DNA from: Dryocosmus kuriphilus
Lineage: Eukaryota; Arthropoda; Insecta; Hymenoptera; Cynipidae
Reading direction: 5' to 3'
Assembly (NCBI GenBank): GCA_038277395.1
Contig: CM076195.1
Span: forward strand, 154,185,594-154,249,593
Length of the DNA stretch: 64,000 bases
Below, in pieces: positions 10,030 through 20,139 of the stretch (positions within the stretch are counted from its first letter, which is position 1; each line of letters begins with the position of its first letter). The notes below the pieces were generated by a model that worked only from the letters and a program-made list of their open reading frames with translations, was not told where the DNA came from and did not search any database. The translations under genes and the position numbers were made by a program.

Positions 10030-13000
10030 GTAAGTAGAATACATCAAATAATATATTTATTAAAATTTAATCTCTAATTAATCTTACAAGTAATCCTAAA
10101 GTCTCGCGAAATTTTCAGAAGAATTTACCATGAAAATATTTTTAAGTTCTGAAATTTTTTTTGAAAATTTAGAAAATTTTGGAATTAATGGAAATAAGTG
10201 GAAATTTTGAAACTTTTTAAAGAAAATTTTTGGATTTCTTGGAAATTTTTGGAATATTTAAAAAGTTATGAATTTGGAAATTTTTGGCAGTTTAGAAAAT
10301 TTTGGAATTTTGGAAATTATTGGAAATCAAGAAAATTTTGAAAATTTTTACAAATTTGGGAAATGACGGAAGACATTGAAGGTTAGGGAAATGATTTAAA
10401 TTATTGGAAATTTGGATACTTTTGAAAGTTTTGGAATTTGTTGGTAATTATAAAATATTTGGAAATAATTTGAATTTCTTGAAAACTTTTGGAACTTATG
10501 AAAATTTTTCGTAAATTTAAAGAATTTTTGAATTAATGGATCTCATTGGATGATTTGGAATTTTTGGAGGTTTTTACAACATTTGAAAATTTTTAGATTT
10601 CCTGAAAATTCTTGGAATATTTAAAAATTTATGAATTTGGAAAAGTTAGAAGTCTTGGAAATTTTGGAAACTTTTGCAATTTTAGGAACTTTTGAAAATG
10701 ATTGGAAATTAACAAGATTTTTAAAACTTTTTCAAACTTGGAAATGATGGAAAGCGTTGGAAATTATGGATATAATTGAAAATTTTGAAATTTTGTTAAG
10801 TTTTATTTTTAATAATTATGAAGATTTATAAGATTTTGGAAATAATGTAAATTATTGTAAATTTAAATATCTTCTGAAAATTTTAGAAATTATTGGTAAT
10901 TAGGAAAAGTTTGGAATTGATTGCAATTTCTTGAAAATTTTTGGAATTTATGAAAGTTTTTTGTAAATATAGAAAATTTTCGAACTAATAGAAATCATTG
11001 GAAATTTTGGAAATTTTGGAAATTTTGGAAGTCTTCGAAATGCTGAAAACTTTTGGATTTCTTGGAAAGTTTTGGAATATTGAAAACTTCATGAATTTGG
11101 AAATTTTTGTAACTTCTGGAAATGCTTGGGATTATTGAAATTTTTATAACTTCTGGAGATTTTTTCAAATTTGCGTAATGATGGAAAGCATTAGAAATTA
11201 TGGAAATCATTGAAAATTTTGACATTTTTTTAGTCTTTTGAAATTTTAATAATTATGAAAATTTATAAAATTTTGCAAATAATACAAATTATTGAAAATT
11301 TGGATATTTTTCAAAGATTTGGAAATGAACGGTAATTAGAAAGAGGTTGGAAATAATTAGACTTTTTAAAAAAATTTTTGAATTTACGAAAATTTTGGAA
11401 ATATTTTCAAATGTGGGAAACGATGGAAGGCATTGGAAATTATGGAAATCATTGAAAATTTTAAAAAAAATTTTACGTTTTGGAAATTTGGCTAATTATG
11501 AAAATTTATAAAATTTTCGAAATTATACAAATTATTGAAAGTTTGGATATTTTTGAAGGTTTTAAAAATTATTGGTAATTAGGAAAAGGTTGGAAATGAC
11601 TGGAATTGCTTGGAAATTTTTAGAATTCATGAAAATTTTGTGAAAATTTAGAAAATTTTGGAATTAATAGAAATTTTTGGAATACTGAAAAAATTATAAA
11701 TTTGCAAATTTTTAGAACTTTTGGAAATCTTGGAAACTTTTGGAATTTTAGGAACTTTTGGAAACTATAAAAATTATGGAAATTATGGAAATTTCAAAAA
11801 TGTTGGAAATTTTTTCAAAGAGAAATGATGGAAAGCATTGGAAATCATCGAAATCAATGAGAATTTTGAATTTTTTTTAAGTTTTGGAAATTTGAGTAAC
11901 TCTCATAAAATTTTGGAAATAATGCAAATTATTGTAAATTTGAATATTTTTTGAAAGTTTTGGAAATTATTGGTAATTAGGAAAAGTTTGGAAATCGTTG
12001 CAATTTCTTGAAAATTTTTGGAATTTATGAAAGCTTTTTTTAAATTTAGAAAATTTGGGAACTAATAAAAATCATTGGAAATTTTAGAAGTATTTGCATT
12101 ATTTTTGAACATTTTTTGATTCTTTGGAAAGTTTTGGAATATTGAAAACTTTATGAATTCGGAAATTTTTATAACTTCTGGAAATTTTTGAAACTTTTGG
12201 AATTTTAGACAATTTTGGAAATTATGTAAATTATGGTAATTTCAGAAATGTTGAAAATTTTTTTAAATTTGGGAAATGATGGAAAGCATTGGAAATAAAA
12301 TTATGGAAATCATTGAGAATCTTGAAATTTTGCTAGTCGATGGAAATGTTAATAATTATGAAAATCTATAACATTCTGGAAATAATTCAAATTATTGTAA
12401 ATCTAGACACTTTTGAGGGTTTTGGTAATTATTCGTAATCAGGGAAAGGTTTAGAAATAATTTCTATCTCTTGAAAAATATTTGGAATTTATGAAAATTT
12501 TTTTTAAGTTTAGAAAATATTGCAATTAGTGGAAATCATTGGAAATTTTTGAATTTTTAAAAATAATAAGAATTATTGAAAATTTGGATATATTTGAAGG
12601 TTTTGGAAATAATTGGTAATTAGAAAAATTTCGGAAACGATTGAAATTTCTAGAAATTTTTTTGAATTTATCAAAATTTTTTGAGGATTTAGAAACTTTT
12701 GGAATTAATGGAAATAATTGAAAATTTTGGAATTTTTGGAGGTTTTTGCAATATTTGAAAATTTTTGAGTTTCTTGGAAATTATTGGGATATTAACGGAT
12801 TTACGAACTCGAAATATTTGTTACTTTGGAAACTTTTGGAATTTAGCAAATTTCGGAAATTATTGGAAATAGAGGAAATTTTGGAATTTTTTTTAAATTT
12901 TGGAAATGACGGAGAACATTGGAAATTATGGAAAACGCTGAAAATTTTTTAATTTTTTTAAGTTTTGGAAATTTAATAATTATGCAAATTTATAAAATTT

Positions 13001-16000
13001 TGCAAAATAATACAAATTACTGAAAAATTTTTATATTTTTTAAAGTTTTGGGAATTATTAGTAACTAGAGAAAGTTTGGAAACGATTGTAATTTCTTGAA
13101 AATTTTTTGAAATTATAAAAACTTTTTTGAAGATTTAGAAAATTTTGGAATTAATGGCAAATTTTTAGAAACTTTAATATTTTTGGAGGTTTTTGCAATA
13201 TTAACAAATTTTTGGGTTTCAATGAAATTTTTGGAATATTAAAAAATTTGTGAATATGGAATTTTTTAAAATTTTGGAAATTTTGGCAACTTTTAGAATT
13301 TTATTAAATTTTGGAACCTACTGGAAATTAAGATAATTTTTGAAATTTGATCGAATTTGGAAAATGAAAAAAAGCATTGGAAGTTTTGAAAATCATTGAA
13401 AATTTTGTGTTTTTTTTGTTTTGGAAATCTTAATAATTATGATAGATTGTAATATTTTGAAAATAATGCAAATTATTGGAAGTTTTGATATTTTGGAATT
13501 TTTTGTAAATTATGGCTAATTAGGAAGAGTTTGTAAATGATTAGAATTTCTTGAAAATATTTGGCGTTTCTGAAGATTTCTTAAAAATTTAGAAAATTTT
13601 TGAGTTAATGGCAATCGTTGAAAGTTTTGGATTTTTTGGAAGTTTTTGCAATATTTGACAACTCTGCATTTCTTGGAAATTTTTGGAATACTGAAAAATG
13701 TTTGAATTAGTAAATTTTCAGAACCTTTGGAAATTTTGGAAACTTTTGGAACTTTTGGAAATTATGTAAAATATGGAAAGTATGGAAATATCGCAAATGT
13801 TTGAAATTTCTTCTTTGGGAAACAATGGAAAGCATTAGAAATTATTGAAATCAGTAAGAGTTTTTAAATTTTCTTAAATTTTGGAAATTTTGTTAATTAG
13901 GAAAATTTATAAAATTTTGGAAATAATGCAAATTATTGTAAATTTGAATATTTTCTTAAAATTTTGAGAATTGTTAGTAATTAGTAGGAGTTTGTAAATG
14001 ATTGCAATTCCTTGAAAATTTTTGGAGTCTATGAAAATGTCCTGAGAATGTAGAAAATTCTCGAATTAATGGAAATCATTTGAAATTTTGGAATTTTTGG
14101 AAAAATTTGCAACATTTGAAAACTTCTGCATTTCTTGCAAACTTTTAGAATACTAAAAAATGTTTAAATATGGAAATTTTCAGAACCTTTGGAAATTTTG
14201 GAAACTTTTGGAATTTTAGGCACATTTGGAAATTATGTAAATTATGTAAATTATTGAAATTTCGAATATCTTTGAAATTTCTTTAAATTTGGGAAACGAT
14301 TGATAGCATTGGAAATTATGGAAATCATCCAGAATTTTGTAATTTTTTTAAGTTTTGGAAATTTGAATAATTATGAAAATCTATGGAATTTTTTTTATAA
14401 TGCAATTATTAAAAACTTGGATATTTTTGAAAGTTTGTAAATTATTGATAATTACAAGAAGTTTGGAAATGATTAGGATTTCTTGAAAGTTTTGGAATTT
14501 ATGAAAATTTTTCGTAAATTTAGAAAACTTCGGATTAATGGAAATCGGTGGAAGTTTTGTAATTTTAGAAAGTTTTTGCAATATTTGAAAAGTTGTGGAT
14601 TTCTTGTAAATTTTTGGAATATTGAAAAATTTATTGAATTTGGAAATTTTTTAGAACTCTGGAAATTTTGGAAACTTCTGAAATGTTAGGAAATTGGGGA
14701 AATTATGGAAAGTATGAAAATTATGGAAATTAAGAAGATTTTGGAAATCTTTCAATTCTGGGAAATGGTGGAGGGCATTGGAAATTATGGAAGTCATTGA
14801 AAATTTTGCAGTCACACCCGTACCCCTTTCCAGTGTTTTGTGTGGGCTACCCCTGCGAGTTGTCCCAGAAATAATTTCAGTCACATCCCTACCCCTTTCC
14901 AGGGTTTTGCATTGGGCGGAAAGAAACCCCTGCGGCTGTTCACAAAAATACTTTCAGTCACACTCCTACCTTTTTACAGTGTTTTTCAGGTGAGATTCCT
15001 TAAAATTTTTGGAAAGCCTGAAACTCCTTAAAATTCTTCGATCCTTTTTAATTCCTTGAAAAATTTTTAATTCATTGAAATAGTTGAATTTTTTAAAATT
15101 CAGTTAATTTCGCTGAACTCCTTTAAATTCCTTGAAATTTTCAAATTTCTTGTAATTCCTTTAATTTCTTGGAAATCAGCAAATTCTCGAAAGCTTTCAA
15201 AATTCCTTGAAACTCCTTAAAATTCCTCGTATTTCTTCTTAATTCCTCGAATTCGTTTAATTCATGGAACATTATTTACGTCCCGAGTTTAAAACGAGGG
15301 TAAAGTGAAAATAAGAAATTAAGAAATTAAGAGGGGCTGAATCTTTTTGGGGCAATCGTTTTTTGGGGCAAACGTTTTTTTTTGGCGAACGCTTTCGGGG
15401 CGAACTTTTTTCGGGGCGAATGTTTTTTGAGGCGAGCGTTTTTTTTTGGGCGAACCTTTTTTGAGCCAAACGCTTTTTGGGGCGTACGTTTGTTCTTTAC
15501 CTTCCCAGTTTCCGCACATGACATTCTGAACTTAGCCTTTCTGTGTCTATTTCACAGCCTACTTATGCAAAAAAAAAGGTTTGAAATGGCAGAATAACAT
15601 TCGATGATATTTCGGGCTATTTCAAAGAAATGAGGTGGTATTTGGAATTTATTAATTGCATATATTTTTGCACGTGCAACACGGAGCTGGGCCTTTCTTT
15701 CGATTTCACAATCTTCGTAAGCGAAAAAGGAAGGCTTAAAATTACAGACAAACATTGTGGGGCATCAAACCTTAGCCTTTATTTTAAACATTGAAAATGT
15801 TATGTTTGGAGGGAAGAGGAGCGAAAGAACTTCTTACTTATATTTTTAGGTTTTAATGTATAGCATCGATGATGGAAAATTTACAAGACATGTTCGGAAA
15901 ATGTCACAGTGGATAATGGGCCGGAATTATGGGGGGAAAGAAACAGGATTTTAGAAATAGTAGATTTTGCATTGTCTATTTAAAAATTATAAATATCTAT

Positions 16001-16537
16001 ATTGCTGCACGTGTAATTCTGATCTTAACCTTCTTTTTTTTGATTTCACAGCCTTCGTAGGCGAAAAGGAAAGGCGTAAGTTTGCAGAAAAACATTGCTA
16101 TGCCTTAATTCTGAAGCTTTATTTTAAACATTGAAAATGTTATATTGGGGGGAGGAGAAGCGAAAGAATAAGGGTGAGAGGGTAACTTTCCCTTATATTG
16201 GGAAGAAGGCGAAAAGAAAGAGAAAGGCTCAGAATGCAAAAGAACATTTTGGCCGGGCATCCATTCTTAGCCTTTATTTTGAATATTGAGATGTTTAATT
16301 GGGTGTTGTGGGTGGGTTTTTATATCACTCCTCATTTTGCATTGTAATGTAATTTGTTTAATGGAAAAAGATTTAATTTGCATTGATCACTCTGAACATC
16401 AACGATGTTATTTTACAGATTTACTGATTTTACTCTCATTTTAAATATTATTTTCTTACAAATTCTGTTATCTTTTATTTTCAGATAAACAAAGTTTTTT
16501 CAAACTGAATGATCGTAGCATCTTTGTGTTTCTATAA
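9966..16537 (+). CDS. Candidate gene A: small secreted protein, multi-exon
   Basis: Proposed gene with first exon 9966-10029, micro-exon 16052-16075 (and possibly 15558-15578) and terminal exon 16485-16537. All junctions are phase 1, so the reading frame holds when they are joined: about 46 residues, or 53 with the weaker micro-exon. The first 21 codons form a signal peptide (MRAIFATLFITSAVFLHS). The rest is short and basic or polar (FVGEKER, then KQSFFKLNDRSIF). Intron 1 is about 6 kb, mostly degenerate repeat. AATAAA lies at 16703-16708. I do not recognise the protein. Evidence is splice consensus, phase agreement and similarity of design to genes C and D; no transcript was seen. Exon 1 might instead splice on to the exons of gene B. 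Confidence 0.45.
10090..14800 (+). repeat. 4.7 kb degenerate GGAAATTTTGGAA array
   Basis: The whole stretch is made of imperfect words of the type TTTTGGAAATTTTTGGAATT, with longer recurring blocks such as GGAAATGATGGAAAGCATTGG and ATTATGGAAATCATTGAAAA returning about every 300-900 bases (near 10740, 11170, 11420, 11830, 12290, 12910, 13840, 14300 and 14770). It is therefore an old, diverged higher-order tandem repeat, strand-biased to GGAA on the plus strand. It lies inside the proposed first intron of gene A. All ORFs within it are by-products. Confidence 0.85.
14808..14990 (+). repeat. Three-copy ~70 bp tandem repeat
   Basis: Three copies start at about 14811 (TCACACCCGTACCCCTTTCC), 14880 (TCACATCCCTACCCCTTTCC) and 14957 (TCACACTCCTACCTTTTTAC), each preceded by TTGCAG or TTTCAG. 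A plus-strand frame is open across the first two. The CAG before each copy looks like a splice acceptor, but the possible exon ends do not keep phase 1, so I do not call exons. The last copy is followed by TTTCAGGTGAGA, a good donor-like site. Confidence 0.6.
14995..15270. repeat. Degenerate CTTGAAATTCC repeat, opposite polarity
   Basis: After the ~70 bp repeats the filler changes strand: words are now CTTGAAATTCCTT and TTAAAATTCCTTG, i.e. TTCC-rich on the plus strand, the inverse of the preceding 4.7 kb array. Nothing else is seen. Confidence 0.65.
15340..15510. repeat. Minisatellite, ~17-19 bp unit (GGGGCGAACGTTTTTT)
   Basis: About nine imperfect copies of a unit like GGGGCGAACGTTTTTT. Read on the minus strand the unit gives repeated peptides of the type FAPKK, so three overlapping minus-strand frames stay open. 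I consider these by-products of the minisatellite. Confidence 0.75.
15558..15578 (+). CDS. Possible micro-exon of gene A (weak)
   Basis: 21 bases between the acceptor TATTTCACAG and a weak donor GTTTGA, in phase 1-1. It would add YLCKKK. It is a diverged copy of the better micro-exon at 16052, so it may be dead. Confidence 0.2.
16052..16075 (+). CDS. Micro-exon of gene A
   Basis: 24 bases between a strong acceptor (TTTTTTTTGATTTCACAG) and a strong donor (GTAAGTTTG), symmetric phase 1-1. With the split codons it adds eight residues including FVGEKER. It can be included or skipped without changing frame. It sits in a cassette repeated three to four times nearby. Confidence 0.4.
16485..16537 (+). 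CDS. Gene A terminal exon
   Basis: Preceded by a long pyrimidine tract and CAG (TGTTATCTTTTATTTTCAG). In the phase-1 frame set by exon 1 it reads KQSFFKLNDRSIFVFL and stops at TAA 16535-16537. AATAAA follows 166 bases later at 16703-16708. Agreement of acceptor, phase, stop and poly(A) signal supports it; none was confirmed by transcripts. Confidence 0.45.
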
Positions 16538-16702
16538 ACAGAATTCCAAGGTTTCTTCCGTGACTCTATAAACTATTGCAATTATAGCCGTTGTCATTTT
16601 TTTTATCAAACATGACTGAATGCTTGTTTCTACTTTATAGAATGAGAATGTATATATATTTTTTATTATCCCTTCTCCACCATCAAGCATCCATCCATAT
16701 CA

Positions 16703-16708
16703 AATAAA
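16703..16708 (+). terminator. Poly(A) signal AATAAA, gene A
   Basis: Canonical AATAAA 166 bases after the stop codon of the proposed terminal exon, within CAAATAAATAAG. Confidence 0.35.
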
Positions 16709-16884
16709 TAAGTTTAATATACGATCCTTTCAATGCTAAAATTTTTAGTTTTATCGATCTACCCTATTTGGACGACTTTTTGCATTAGAAACCCGAGTCG
16801 AAATTTTAGGCCTACTTTGAACCTCTAATTATAGGACTTAATAGGTTTTAGGAGAATCTCTGGAGGGCTTATTTCTATACAATT

Positions 16885-16958
16885 GAGGTCCTACTTTGGA
16901 CCTTAAACGAGGCACATGTTTCCACTTCTTCCACTTTTAAGGTCTAAAGTAGGGCCTC
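16885..16958. repeat. Inverted repeat, 23 bp arms
   Basis: The left arm 16885-16907 (GAGGTCCTACTTTGGACC...) and right arm 16936-16958 are reverse complements with two mismatches, separated by 28 bases. It could form a hairpin in DNA or RNA. The core word also recurs nearby (about 16820 and 17560). Confidence 0.7.
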
Positions 16959-17559
16959 GTGAGGACCTCCTACGGCCCTCCTATGCCCTCCACTCAGCGC
17001 GCCTTATTTTGTTGCGCACGCACCATGGAATTGAAATGCTAGATATATAATGTGACCTGAAAAAAAAGCATTCATAAAATTCGTTTGGATTTTATAATCA
17101 AAATTACCACTTTATCCCTGCCAATTAAAGAACAGTGGACGATTTTTTTTCAAATCATGACGCTCATTATAAAGGTTCCATAAACTACAACGCACGTACA
17201 CTTGTTTCACTTCATGATAAAAGCGTCAAAATCACAACGCATGTGTTGTTATTTCACTTCATGACGCAAGCTCAAGTCTGGTTAATCTAGAAAAGCTTAT
17301 TCACTGATGTAATTCACACGAATGTTCAGGAGAGGGATAAAGATTTTTAGTCTACTGGAATAAATGACTGTCGGATACTGTTAGTTAGCCACTTGGACAG
17401 CTGGATGACCATATTGCCCTGGTCCGCGTCTATTGGCTCCGTCAAGCGCTCTTAGCGCCATCGACGAGAAAAATAAAGACTACAAATATGACGGAGATCA
17501 TGAAGATCTAAGATAGGAACTAATTTTCAAGAAGTAGGATGTCGGAGGACGAAAGTAGG

Positions 17560-18873
17560 ACCTAAAGAGTGAAGCAGGACGAAAACTATCCGGCCTGCGT
17601 TGATATCTCCGCGTTGGTGCTATCTTTCGTCATCTTAATCGTGCTATCCTTCAAAGTAGTCCCCATTTGATTGAACCACATGCTCCCAGCGGTGCTTCTA
17701 CATCTTAAAGTAGTCCTCGGACGCAGATTTTGGAATGGCCTTCAGCTCGCGCGTCGCATTACTCTGAATCGTCTCGATGTCGTCGAACGTCTTTCCTTTG
17801 AGCGCCATTTTCAATTTTCGGAGCAACCAAAAGTCGCAGGGAGTTATGTCGGGACTGTACTGAGGCTGGCGAAGCAGTACAATCTTGTATTTCGCTAAAA
17901 ATTGTTGCACAAGGTTCGATGAATGCGCTGGCGCGTTATCGTGGTGAAGAAGCCAGTCACCGCTTGACCAGAAACGCGGTCGTTTTCTTCTCACAGCATC
18001 ATGCAATCTTTTCAAAACTTCAACGTAATATTCTTTGTTGATCGTCTGACCTCTTAGAGCAAATTTTTAGTGCACAACACGCTCACAATCGAAGAAAATA
18101 ATCAGTATTGACTTAATATGGCTCCGACTTTGACGAGCTTTTTCGGCCGTGGCTCGTCTGGATGCTTCCACTGTGAAGATTGTTATTTATTTTCAGGATC
18201 GTAACCATAAACCCATGATTCATCGCCAGTAATAATCTTCTAAAGGACATTTTCATCATCACTGACCATTTCCAAGTTGTCCTGAGCGATTTCAGAGCAA
18301 AAGTCTTTTTGCTCGGTCGTGAGTAATTTCGGAATGAATTTCGCACACACGCGAGTCATTCCCAAAATCTTGTTCAAAATTTCCCAAAGAGTACTTTTCG
18401 GTATTCCGAGATCATTTTCTACTTCACGAACAGTCAATCGACGATCATCTTCAATCCGGTGTTGTTGTGAGAAGAGGTCGGCCAGAACGAGGGTCACTGT
18501 CAACAGATGTGCGGCCATTTCTAAATCGCCGACACCAGCCCTTTATTTGTGTTATGCCCATGCTTTTGTCCACAAAGGCCTTCTGTATCATTTCAATTGT
18601 CTTCGTACAACTCTTGCCGAGATCGAAGCAAAAGTTGATGCAAATTCGTTGATTTCTTCTTTCCGTCATTTTCAACAGTATACAGATGTGGCGAACGGAA
18701 AAAGTCCGTTGGACATAAACACACGCTGCACGCGACCCAAGGCGTCCGGCCGGTAACTACGGCATTCTGGGAGGTCGTGAGGGCTACTGGTTACGCTCAT
18801 ACCCCGTAGAGGCCGCTGGAGCGCTCTGGCGGGAAGGTATGAACGCAGGTCGGATAGTTTTCGAATACACCTC
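17560..18873 (-). mobile_element. mariner element 4
   Basis: About 1.3 kb. The right end (5' of the transposase) has GGTCGGATAGTTTTCGAATA followed by CACCTCG and TA at 18874-18875. The left end has the matching CGAAAACTATCCGGCCTGCG near 17579, but its outermost bases are degenerate, so the left boundary is approximate. Same subfamily as mariner 3. Confidence 0.85.
17660..18675 (-). pseudogene. mariner transposase 4 (frameshifted)
   Basis: Starts MKMTERRNQRICINFCFDLG. The helix-turn-helix segment runs to RSGRPLLTTTPD, then continues in a second frame (IEDDRRLTVREVENDLGIPK to LEMVSDDENVL). Asp 1 (ITGDESWVYG) can be read near 18210-18240 in a third frame. The C-terminal 105 residues are open, with Asp 2 in LHHDNAPAHSS and Asp 3 in ITPCDFWLL, so all three catalytic Asp survive, but frame breaks around 18060-18130 and 18240-18480 disable the gene. 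Confidence 0.87.
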
Positions 18874-18876
18874 GTA

Positions 18877-19670
18877 TAGTTTTCATTGATAGAAATCATA
18901 ATTTTCCACTCAGTCGAGTTTAGGTGTATAAATTTGTCCACGAAATTAAATTTTGGAATTTCTTTTTTTTTCAAATCAACGTTTATAAATTTTTGCGAAA
19001 TCTGGAATTATAAACAGAATTAAGTGTCGATTTGAAATTCCTTATCATTAAAAGTATAGACTCACAAAAACATTGAACCGTAATACATAAAATTTGAGAT
19101 TTGGAAATTCGGAGAGACACTGAAGGTGCCTTGAATTACGATTTTTCAAATTCTGATATTCTGACAAAATGTATCCGTCGATTAACAGTTTTAATCAATA
19201 GAAATCGTAATTTCGTAATTAATCGAGTTCAGACGTGCAATTTTTGCCACAAAATAAATTTTTGAAATTTTTTTTTGTTTTAAAGCAACTTATTTGAGGT
19301 TTTTGCGAAATTTGTCAATCGAAACAAAATTAATCATTCAATAAGGACTTCTTGTTATTAAAACTATTAATCCACAAAAAATTTAACTGTAATACATCAA
19401 ATTTGAGGTATCGAAATTTGAAGCAACACCGAAAACGCTGTGAATTTCGATTTCTAAAATTCTAACATTCTGGCTAAATGTCTTTGTAGTCTTATTTTTT
19501 CAATCGATAGAAATCATAATTCTCTAATCAACTGAGTTCAGAAATGCAAATTTGGCTATAAAATCAAATTCTGAAATTTTTTCTTTTTCAAATCAACTTT
19601 TGCGAATTTTCTGCAAAATTTGCAAATCGAAACAAAATTAATCATTGAATAAACCATAGCGGACCGCGTG
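18877..19670. repeat. 308-310 bp tandem repeat, 2.5 copies
   Basis: The word AGAAATCATAAT or AGAAATCGTAAT recurs at 18891, 19201 and 19509, with matching downstream blocks (GAGTTCAGA.GTGCAA, TTTTTGCGAAATTTG, AATCATTGAATAA). Two full copies and a partial third are seen, visibly diverged. No coding function is apparent. It directly follows mariner 4. Confidence 0.85.
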
Positions 19671-20139
19671 AACTCAATGTTTACGCTACAGAGTAACCCT
19701 AAAGTAATCATAAAGTAACCTAAATAATCTTGCAATATAATTAATAAATGAAACAAAATAAATGTTTAAAATATTGTAATTGTAGTAGTAGTATAAGATG
19801 TTTTATTTCGGCCATCATGGCCCACAAACATGCTGAGAGTCTGCTACATCGAAGATTACATGTATAATATTTACATTAATTACAAATTCTTACAACTATT
19901 GTCTACTCTAACTCCATTCTGTTAATGCCATTCATTCTTTCCACTCTTTAACAATTCGGTTTATTTTACTCTATTCGTATTGCCTCTATTCGTATTGCCT
20001 TTTCGCTCGCCAGAGTTTTTGTGCCATTTCGCTCGCAAGTTTTTAACCCTATTTAACATTCTAAAACATAATATAGTATAATTATCTTATAAATTACATA
20101 TTTTACATTTTTCTTTCCTTATTCCTTCCCCCTTAAACG

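Larger units (their letters stand above)
15530..16310 (+). repeat. Tandemly duplicated intron-exon cassette
   Basis: Three to four diverged copies of a cassette containing TTTCACAG, a 20-25 base purine-rich core, then an AACATT segment, CCTTTATTTTAAACATTGAAA and a GGGAGGAGAAGCGAAAG stretch. Core copies lie near 15558, 15711, 16052 and 16205. Only the copy at 16052 keeps both a good acceptor and a good donor; that at 15711 lost its acceptor (CACAAT for CACAG) and the fourth has none. This looks like duplication and decay of a micro-exon. Confidence 0.6.
16538..17559. other. Intergenic spacer with GGTCCTAC words
   Basis: It starts with the presumed gene A 3' UTR, then AT-rich sequence. From about 16760 to 17010 it carries repeated short words such as CCTACTTTG, AGGTCCTAC and AGGACCTCC, including the inverted repeat listed separately. 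No coding region is recognised. Confidence 0.55.

Noticed and set aside
14778..14993. 71-codon ORF containing VTPVPLSSVL and VTSLPLSRVL
   Set aside because: It is the translation of a three-copy 70-base tandem repeat, and possible exon borders do not keep the phase seen in the neighbouring candidate genes.
15272..15524. Lys/Pro-rich minus-strand ORFs (FAPKK repeats)
   Set aside because: Several frames are open at once across a minisatellite, which shows the openness comes from composition.
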